From the NCBI GenBank assembly GCA_937983475.1, contig CALJZV010000428.1, positions 1-7,727 on the forward strand: a DNA stretch of 7,727 nucleotides, written 5' to 3'. The notes under the pieces were generated by a model. The model saw only the letters and a program-made list of their open reading frames with translations. It searched no databases and was not told the DNA's origin. The translations under genes and the position numbers were made by a program. The stretch comes from an uncultured Verrucomicrobiales bacterium. GTDB lineage: Bacteria > Verrucomicrobiota > Verrucomicrobiia > Limisphaerales > JACDHS01. This document shows, in pieces, positions 1 to 2,887 of this stretch (positions are counted from its first letter, which is position 1; each line of letters opens with the position of its first letter).

Positions 1-915
1 CTGGTTGAGCGGCTCGAAAAGCAGGGCGAGATAACTCAAGAACACCAGCAGTTGTCCCACGGTCAGGTTGCCCGCCAGCACCTCGTCCGCGCCCAGCCAG
101 GTGATTCCGGCCGTGCCGACCCCAAACACCGTGGCGATGCCAAACCAGTAGAGCAGTTCCGACCCATGCTGGGCCGCGCGCTTTTCCTCCGCGGCCGAAA
201 CCCGCTGGCCGAACCGCCCCAGCTCGCTCGCCTCGCGGGTATTGCTCTGGATCAATTGCATCGCGCCGATGCTCTGTTGCACCTGGGAAGTGACCCGGCT
301 GTCGGCCTGTTGCGCCTCGGCGGTGCGCTCGCTCATTTTCCTTCCGAAAAATTTCACCGTGCCGATCAGCACCGGCACCAGGCAGAGCGCGACCACCGTC
401 AGCCCCAGATTCAGCCGGGCCATCACCGCGACCATCATCACCAGCGACAACGCCGCCGTCAGGAACGTGACCAGCCCCTGCTGGAAGAGCGTTTGGAAGG
501 CGTAGGTGTCCCACGAGGCGCGGTAAATGAGGTCGCCGCTGCTCGAGCCCTGGTGATAGCGAAGTGAAAGCCGGTGCAGCTTGGCGAAGACCTCGTTGCG
601 CACGCGCGTCAATCCGCGCAAGCCGACCTGGATGGAGAGGAAATTCTGGATGACCGACAGCGCGCCCTGGCCCAGGTGCAGCCCCAGGATGGCCAGGCTC
701 AACACCGCGACCTGCTCGGGTTTGCCGAGGCCGGCCATTGGCGAAATAAGCCACTTGGGCAGCGGCCTGCCGCCCAGCACCGAGTCCACGATCACCGCCA
801 GCGGCCACGGCTTGAGCACGTTAAGTCCGATGCTGGCCAGCATCAGCAAAAACACCCCGGCCAGCCTCGGCGCTTCCGCCCGAAAATAAGTCAAAGCTCG
901 CAGCGTGTTTTTCAT
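1..915 (-). CDS. ABC exporter, N-terminal transmembrane domain (MsbA/LmrA-like), partial
   Basis: An open frame of 305 codons starts at the ATG read from 915 to 913 and leaves the window at position 1 without a stop. The protein begins MKNTLRALTYFRAEAPRLAG. Hydrophobic segments lie near residues 18-38, 70-92, 147-164, 168-188, 254-274 and 287-303, the six-helix plan of a type I ABC exporter. Family hallmarks are visible: the LKPWPLAVIVDSVLGG stretch at the end of helix 1, and residues 98-148, where LRGLTRVRNEVF and LHRLSLRYHQGSSSGDLI match the conserved intracellular loop that couples to the ATPase domain. Walker A/B and the ABC signature must lie beyond the left edge and are not seen. Substrate cannot be told; lipid, drug or peptide export are all possible. 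No Shine-Dalgarno sequence precedes the start. An in-frame ATG exists at 1020, but the extra 35 residues would be basic, low-complexity and encoded by repeat DNA, so the start at 915 is preferred. Confidence 0.9.
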   Translation of the reverse strand, partial: MKNTLRALTYFRAEAPRLAGVFLLMLASIGLNVLKPWPLAVIVDSVLGGRPLPKWLISPMAGLGKPEQVAVLSLAILGLHLGQGALSVIQNFLSIQVGLRGLTRVRNEVFAKLHRLSLRYHQGSSSGDLIYRASWDTYAFQTLFQQGLVTFLTAALSLVMMVAVMARLNLGLTVVALCLVPVLIGTVKFFGRKMSERTAEAQQADSRVTSQVQQSIGAMQLIQSNTREASELGRFGQRVSAAEEKRAAQHGSELLYWFGIATVFGVGTAGITWLGADEVLAGNLTVGQLLVFLSYLALLFEPLNQ

Positions 916-952
916 TTGACGCGCGGAGCTTACGGGGAAGCCCTGCGAAGTT

Positions 953-971
953 CGACACTCAAATCGTGTCG
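953..971. repeat. Short inverted repeat upstream of the exporter gene
   Basis: CGACAC at 953-958 is the exact reverse complement of GTGTCG at 966-971, with a 7-base spacer. It sits 38 bases upstream of the exporter ATG (minus strand). It could be a protein-binding site or a 5' leader hairpin; nothing in the sequence decides between these. Confidence 0.4.
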
Positions 972-993
972 CGCGCGGAGACCCCGAACCGGC

Positions 994-1012
994 GGGGCGA
1001 GTTCCACGAGCC
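994..1012 (+). repeat. Direct repeat, left copy
   Basis: GGGGCGAGTTCCACGAGCC here matches 1599-1617 at 17 of 19 positions. The two copies point the same way and bracket most of the hairpin-rich intergenic block. This copy lies upstream of the exporter start. Confidence 0.65.
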
Positions 1013-1134
1013 CCATGCATGCCGCGAACTGGATCCCAGTTCTGTGACCCGCACTGCTATAGTGAAGAAAATTTTATTGGGGGATCGTTGACCGCGGACG
1101 GCTGGGGCTTACGCCATAATCAACTGGGTGGTTT

Positions 1135-1181
1135 GGGTGGAACGGCCAACCTGGCCGTGATCGGCGGCAACTTGCCGCCGA
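1135..1181 (+). repeat. Tandem double-hairpin element, forward copy
   Basis: After GGGTGGA come two adjacent palindromes. The first pairs ACGGCCA (1142-1148) with TGGCCGT (1152-1158) around a 3-base loop. The second pairs TCGGCGGCAA (1161-1170) with TTGCCGCCGA (1172-1181), a perfect 10-bp inverted repeat with one central base. An element with the same leader and the same two-hairpin plan occurs in the opposite orientation at 1231-1279. The layout resembles a REP/REPIN-type repeat; that label is inference. Confidence 0.75.
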
Positions 1182-1230
1182 ATTGGACTTATGAACCGAA
1201 TGACCGTTTCGCTGGACTCAAGCGCGGAAG

Positions 1231-1279
1231 GCTGTCGGGCTGGTAGCCCGACAGAACGGGCCAGTGGCCCGTTCCACCC
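1231..1279 (-). repeat. Tandem double-hairpin element, inverted copy
   Basis: CTGTCGGGCT (1232-1241) pairs with AGCCCGACAG (1245-1254), a 10-bp stem with a 3-base loop. It is followed directly by AACGGGCC (1255-1262) pairing with GGCCCGTT (1266-1273). Read on the minus strand the order is GGGTGGAACGG, short hairpin, long hairpin, the same plan as the forward copy at 1135-1181. Stem bases differ between the copies but pairing is kept in each. Confidence 0.75.
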
Positions 1280-1320
1280 GGATAATCATCGGTATTGTTC
1301 CGCAGTTGGCGAACCCGCCC

Positions 1321-1332
1321 TTGTCCGTGTGG
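1321..1332 (+). repeat. 12-bp direct repeat TTGTCCGTGTGG, copy 1
   Basis: An identical 12-mer occurs at 1460-1471 in the same orientation, 139 bases away. Copy 1 directly precedes the first short hairpin element. The repeat adds to the impression that the intergenic block was built from duplicated modules. Confidence 0.55.
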
Positions 1333-1338
1333 CCGAAG

Positions 1339-1359
1339 GATGCCGCTCCTGACGGAGCT
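1339..1359 (+). repeat. Short hairpin element, copy 1
   Basis: The core GATGCCGCTCCTGACGGAGC folds as GCTCC (1345-1349), loop TGAC, GGAGC (1354-1358). It matches copy 2 at 1390-1410 in 19 of 21 positions, and the two differences form one compensated base pair. Confidence 0.65.
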
Positions 1360-1382
1360 CCATTCCGATAAAATCATTTCTA

Positions 1383-1410
1383 CTACAACGATGCCGCCCC
1401 TGACGGGGCT
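1383..1410 (+). repeat. Short hairpin element, copy 2
   Basis: It begins CTACAACGATG and contains the stem GCCCC (1396-1400), loop TGAC, GGGGC (1405-1409). The reverse complement of 1523-1550 matches it at 24 of 28 positions. The central stem pair is C-G here and T-A in the other two copies, so structure is kept while sequence changes. Confidence 0.7.
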
Positions 1411-1437
1411 TCAGGCCCGTGCTTCGCATTGAATAAA

Positions 1438-1454
1438 GGCGCGGTGAACGCGCC
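1438..1454. repeat. Small GC-rich hairpin
   Basis: GGCGCG (1438-1443) pairs with CGCGCC (1449-1454) around the loop GTGAA. It stands between the second hairpin element and the second TTGTCCGTGTGG copy. There is no T-run after it on either strand, so it does not look like an intrinsic terminator. Confidence 0.45.
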
Positions 1455-1459
1455 TGTGG

Positions 1460-1471
1460 TTGTCCGTGTGG
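1460..1471 (+). repeat. 12-bp direct repeat TTGTCCGTGTGG, copy 2
   Basis: Identical to 1321-1332 and in the same orientation. It lies just right of the 1438-1454 hairpin. Confidence 0.55.
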
Positions 1472-1522
1472 GGCGGCCGTTACCGACGCGTCACACGCCT
1501 GGACATCGTGTGCGCCGGCTCC

Positions 1523-1550
1523 AGCTCCGTGAGGAGCGACATCGTTGTAG
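1523..1550 (-). repeat. Short hairpin element, copy 3 (inverted)
   Basis: Read on the minus strand this begins CTACAACGATG, like copy 2. The stem GCTCC (1524-1528) and GGAGC (1533-1537) flanks a 4-base loop. Copies 2 and 3 thus form an inverted pair about 112 bases apart, an arrangement like that of REPIN doublets. No transposase gene is present in the window. Confidence 0.7.
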
Positions 1551-1598
1551 CCCAATCCGCCCGAAATATAGGGAGCCCAATTCGGGGCGTCATCGTCC

Positions 1599-1617
1599 GG
1601 GGTGAGTTCCACGAACC
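1599..1617 (+). repeat. Direct repeat, right copy
   Basis: GGGGTGAGTTCCACGAACC matches 994-1012 at 17 of 19 positions. It ends 36 bases before the stop codon of the PIN-domain gene. Confidence 0.65.
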
Positions 1618-1653
1618 ACTAAGCGGCTTTGGAAGGAGGCGGGCTGAACCATG

Positions 1654-2031
1654 CTAAGCGGTGAGAATGGGAACCTGATATTGTTCAAGAAACTGGTCGC
1701 GGGTGACGAGCGTGAGTTTCTCGGTTATGGCCTGCGCGACAAGGATGCGGTCGAACGGATCGGCATGCACCGGCGGCAATGACTGGACGGCCCAGGCGTG
1801 GGAGGCGCGAATGGGCAATTCGACGAAATGCAGGGCTTCGATGGCTTGCAGGAGGTCGCCCTTGATTTCCAGCAGGCCTTTGGAGGCCTTGAGGGAGAGT
1901 TCCCAGATGGAAGCGGCGCTGTAGAAAACGGGGTTTTGGCCGTCTTGAATGGCTTCGCGGGCGGCAGGCGCGAGTTTTTCGGGCGAGTGCAGCGCCCAAA
2001 GCAAGGCGTGGGAATCGAGCAGAAGTGTCAT
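1654..2031 (-). CDS. VapC-like PIN-domain toxin (ribonuclease)
   Basis: This encodes 125 residues, starting MTLLLDSHALLWALHSPEKL and ending PILTA before a TAG stop. It is a typical small PIN-domain protein, a family of Mg2+-dependent endoribonucleases that act as toxins on tRNA or rRNA and are held inactive by a partner antitoxin. The acidic active-site residues are in their expected places: D6 on strand 1, E44 in the SAASIWELSLK helix, D91 and D94 in HADPFDRILVAQA, and D112 in LVTRD. The protein looks full length and intact. The frame is open 27 codons further upstream, but that stretch is the antitoxin gene in another frame. The ATG at 2031 is chosen because it overlaps the antitoxin TGA by four bases (ATGA), the usual coupling in these operons. 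The exact RNA target cannot be told from sequence. Confidence 0.92.
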   Translation of the reverse strand: MTLLLDSHALLWALHSPEKLAPAAREAIQDGQNPVFYSAASIWELSLKASKGLLEIKGDLLQAIEALHFVELPIRASHAWAVQSLPPVHADPFDRILVAQAITEKLTLVTRDQFLEQYQVPILTA

Positions 2032-2297
2032 TGGCGGCGGGTGGGAATGGCGTCCGGCAGGACAGAACCTTCGGTGAACTCTTTTTCCAGGGAGGCATCG
2101 GGTTCCCAGCATCGCGAGTGCTCTTTGACCCGGCCTTTGAGGATGCCCAGTTTGCGGCGGCCTGTGGATGGGTGAAATGGCGTGAGGCGGACCATGGGAC
2201 GTCCCGCCTTGGCGAGGATGATTTCCTCGCCGGCCACGGCCTCCTCAACCAGCCTGGAAAGGTGGGTTTTGGCGGCCTGAATGTTCACGGTTTTCAT
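2028..2297 (-). CDS. Phd/YefM-family antitoxin
   Basis: This encodes 89 residues, beginning MKTVNIQAAKTHLSRLVEEA. Residues 1-40 match the Phd/YefM N-terminal fold: the VNIQAAKTHLSRLVEEAVAGEEIILAKAGRPMVRL pattern, in two parts, forms the dimerising, DNA-binding half. The C-terminal half (about 45-89) is charged and less conserved, as expected for the segment that wraps the toxin; LGILKGRV at 50-57 is the usual linker motif. The last four bases overlap the toxin start, so the two genes are co-transcribed and probably translationally coupled. The family represses its own promoter, with tighter binding when toxin is bound, and a palindromic candidate site lies 20-33 bases upstream. No Shine-Dalgarno sequence precedes the ATG. 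The assignment is firm at the family level; the cognate pairing follows from adjacency. Confidence 0.92.
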   Translation of the reverse strand: MKTVNIQAAKTHLSRLVEEAVAGEEIILAKAGRPMVRLTPFHPSTGRRKLGILKGRVKEHSRCWEPDASLEKEFTEGSVLPDAIPTRRQ

Positions 2298-2306
2298 TGC
2301 TTTGTA

Positions 2307-2335
2307 AACTTAGTCTGGTCTGGTCAGACCTGCAA
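2307..2335 (-). promoter_or_regulatory. Candidate promoter of the toxin-antitoxin operon
   Basis: On the minus strand TTGCAG (2335-2330) and TAAGTT (2312-2307) are 17 bases apart. Each matches the sigma-70 consensus at only about three of six positions, so the call rests mainly on spacing and on the palindrome lying between the boxes. The implied leader is short, consistent with the absence of a Shine-Dalgarno sequence. Confidence 0.35.
2317..2330. promoter_or_regulatory. Candidate autoregulatory operator of the toxin-antitoxin operon
   Basis: GGTCTG and CAGACC form a perfect 6-bp inverted repeat with a 2-bp centre, 20 bases upstream of the antitoxin ATG. GTCTG is also repeated just to the left at 2313-2317. 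Phd-type antitoxins bind such short palindromes to repress their own operon; that this one does so is inference from position. Confidence 0.55.
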
Positions 2336-2437
2336 TCCAATTACCACCCTGCACCGGGCGAAGTGGTTTTTCGATTTGGCCATTTGCGAAAGTCGCTTTT
2401 CCAGATCCTCAAGTTGTTAAGCATTTGACCACGCGCG

Positions 2438-2456
2438 GCAAGGGGGGGATCCTTGC
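2438..2456. repeat. G-rich hairpin in the antitoxin-tRNA gap
   Basis: GCAAGG (2438-2443) pairs with CCTTGC (2451-2456), and the stem can extend through CGCG on both sides if one G bulges. The loop carries most of a run of seven Gs. No T-run follows on either strand, so it is not a good intrinsic terminator. Confidence 0.4.
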
Positions 2457-2510
2457 GCGAAATTGGCGCACCTGTGACTCGTCTGAGGGTGCAATAAAGG
2501 GCCTGGAAGC

Positions 2511-2555
2511 CGGTAAAAACCGCCAGCGGTAAAAATCGGTAAAAAACGGTCAAAA
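2511..2555 (+). repeat. Array of four CGGTAAAAA-type repeats
   Basis: CGGTAAAAA occurs at 2511-2519, 2527-2535 and 2537-2545, and CGGTCAAAA at 2547-2555. The last three start exactly 10 bases apart, one turn of the helix, so all would face the same side of the DNA. On the minus strand the units read TTTTTACCG and lie downstream of the tRNA. They could be a binding-site array, bent DNA, or slipped duplications around the tRNA terminator. Confidence 0.55.
2515..2530 (-). terminator. Weak candidate terminator for tRNA-Gly
   Basis: On the minus strand ACCG-CTGG-CGGT is followed by a run of five Ts (from 2519 down to 2515), about 57 bases after the tRNA 3' end. The stem is only four or five pairs, so this is weak support; the further T-runs nearby may help. 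Confidence 0.3.
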
Positions 2556-2586
2556 TTGCCAAACGAACCCATGCAGGGCGGCGAAG

Positions 2587-2662
2587 TGGAGCGAGCGAAG
2601 GGATTTGAACCCTCGACATCTTCGTTGGCAACGAAGTGCTCTACCAACTGAGCTACGCTCGC
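2587..2662 (-). tRNA. tRNA-Gly(GCC), with encoded CCA
   Basis: Read on the minus strand, the cloverleaf is complete. The acceptor stem is GCGAGCG/CGCTCGC (2662-2656 with 2597-2591). The D arm has GCTC/GAGC with AGTTGGTA in the loop. The anticodon stem is CTTCG/CGAAG around TTGCCAA, giving anticodon GCC for glycine codons GGC and GGU. The T arm is GAGGG/CCCTT with the TTCAAAT loop. The discriminator at 2590 is U, normal for bacterial tRNA-Gly, and CCA follows directly in the DNA (2589-2587). The apparent minus-strand protein frame through here is an artefact of the tRNA. Confidence 0.97.
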
Positions 2663-2682
2663 GCTCCGTAAAGCAGGGGCAC

Positions 2683-2710
2683 AACTTAAGGAATGCCTCC
2701 TGAAATGCAA
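2683..2710 (-). promoter_or_regulatory. Candidate promoter of tRNA-Gly
   Basis: On the minus strand TTGCAT (2710-2705) and TAAGTT (2688-2683) are separated by 16 bases, ending about 20 bases before the mature tRNA 5' end. The boxes are nearly the same as those proposed for the toxin-antitoxin operon. The match to consensus is modest. Confidence 0.4.
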
Positions 2711-2716
2711 GATTTG

Positions 2717-2734
2717 TTTTTTTCGCGAAAAAAA
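2717..2734. promoter_or_regulatory. Perfect 18-bp palindrome in the divergent regulatory region
   Basis: Seven Ts, CGCG and seven As form an uninterrupted palindrome between the tRNA-Gly promoter side and the start of the giant gene. With no spacer it suits a dimeric DNA-binding protein better than an RNA hairpin. The bound factor, if any, is unknown. Its A/T-run symmetry stands out against the GC-rich surroundings. Confidence 0.45.
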
Positions 2735-2767
2735 TTCTTTCCGATTTCTCTCATTGACAGTTAGTTG

Positions 2768-2795
2768 AAAAAGCCTCCCCTTTCTAAGGCTTTTT
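2768..2795. terminator. Terminator-like hairpin, bidirectional
   Basis: AAAAAGCCT (2768-2776) pairs with AGGCTTTTT (2787-2795) around a 10-base loop, so each strand ends the stem with a run of five Ts. The GC part is short, and the plus strand has no recognised gene upstream to terminate. It may insulate the two divergent units, or act in the leader of the giant gene if transcription starts further left. Confidence 0.4.
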
Positions 2796-2799
2796 GCAG

Positions 2800-2827
2800 T
2801 TGACTTCATCGGGGCTGCCTTTAGCCT
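2800..2827 (+). promoter_or_regulatory. Weak candidate promoter of the giant surface-protein gene
   Basis: TTGACT (2800-2805) and TAGCCT (2822-2827) are separated by 16 bases, about 60 bases upstream of the ATG at 2888. The -35 box is good and the -10 box poor. A TTGACA at 2754-2759 is an alternative -35, but no suitable -10 box follows it at normal distance. Confidence 0.3.
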
Positions 2828-2851
2828 CACGGACCGCGAATAAGCCCCGCA

Positions 2852-2878
2852 AAACCCGAACAAACCCGTTTAAACCCG
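2852..2878 (+). repeat. Three AAACCCG repeats at 10-bp steps before the giant gene
   Basis: AAACCCG starts at 2852, 2862 and 2872, and the last ends nine bases before the ATG. The second and third are each followed by GTTT-type bases, giving a GTTTAAAC palindrome at 2868-2875. The array replaces the place where a Shine-Dalgarno sequence would be. It could be a transcriptional binding array or an mRNA leader motif. Confidence 0.6.
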
Positions 2879-2887
2879 TTTCTGAAT

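Larger units (their letters stand above)
916..1653. other. Long intergenic region with no supported gene, rich in hairpin repeats
   Basis: These 738 bases separate the exporter start from the vapC-like stop codon. Open frames on both strands here give basic, low-complexity translations with no recognisable domain, and they run straight through the palindromes, so I treat the stretch as noncoding. It contains a small hairpin at 953-971 (CGACAC/GTGTCG), two tandem double hairpins in opposite orientation, three related short hairpins, a hairpin at 1438-1454 (GGCGCG/CGCGCC), and direct repeats described separately. The exporter promoter should lie near its right-hand flank; I see only a weak minus-strand TATAGC near 1050-1060 with no good -35 box, so I do not annotate a promoter. 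Confidence 0.75.

Noticed and set aside
52..567. Long plus-strand open frame opposite the exporter gene
   Set aside because: It is arginine-, histidine- and glutamine-rich, has no domain, and is antisense to a clear transmembrane ABC domain on the minus strand.
916..1020. N-terminal extension of the exporter from an in-frame ATG at 1020
   Set aside because: The 35 added residues are basic and unlike any exporter N-terminus, and they are encoded by the GAGTTCCACGAG repeat; MKNTLRALTYFRAEAPRLAG already fits the family start.
574..1047. Plus-strand open frame running from the exporter antisense into the intergenic repeats
   Set aside because: Low-complexity composition, antisense to real coding DNA, and it ends in repeat sequence.
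1135..1550. CRISPR array
   Set aside because: Repeats are few, differ in length, occur in both orientations and have no regular spacers; no cas gene is near.
1286..1612. Minus-strand open frame of 108 residues
   Set aside because: It is translated through the hairpin repeats, has no hydrophobic core or known motif, and carries repeated basic segments copied from the repeat DNA.
1685..2248. Minus-strand frame of 187 residues overlapping the toxin and antitoxin
   Set aside because: It is a shifted frame of both genes, with proline/arginine-rich nonsense sequence; the VapC and Phd frames have intact motifs.
1798..2420. Plus-strand frames opposite the toxin-antitoxin operon
   Set aside because: They are antisense shadows with glycine-rich composition and no domain.
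2587..2662. Integration site (att) at the tRNA 3' end
   Set aside because: No second copy of the tRNA 3' end and no integrase gene is seen in the window, so an integrated element cannot be supported.
2417..2863. Minus-strand frame of 148 residues through the tRNA
   Set aside because: It contains VAQLVEHFVANEDVEGSNPF, the familiar false translation of a tRNA gene.
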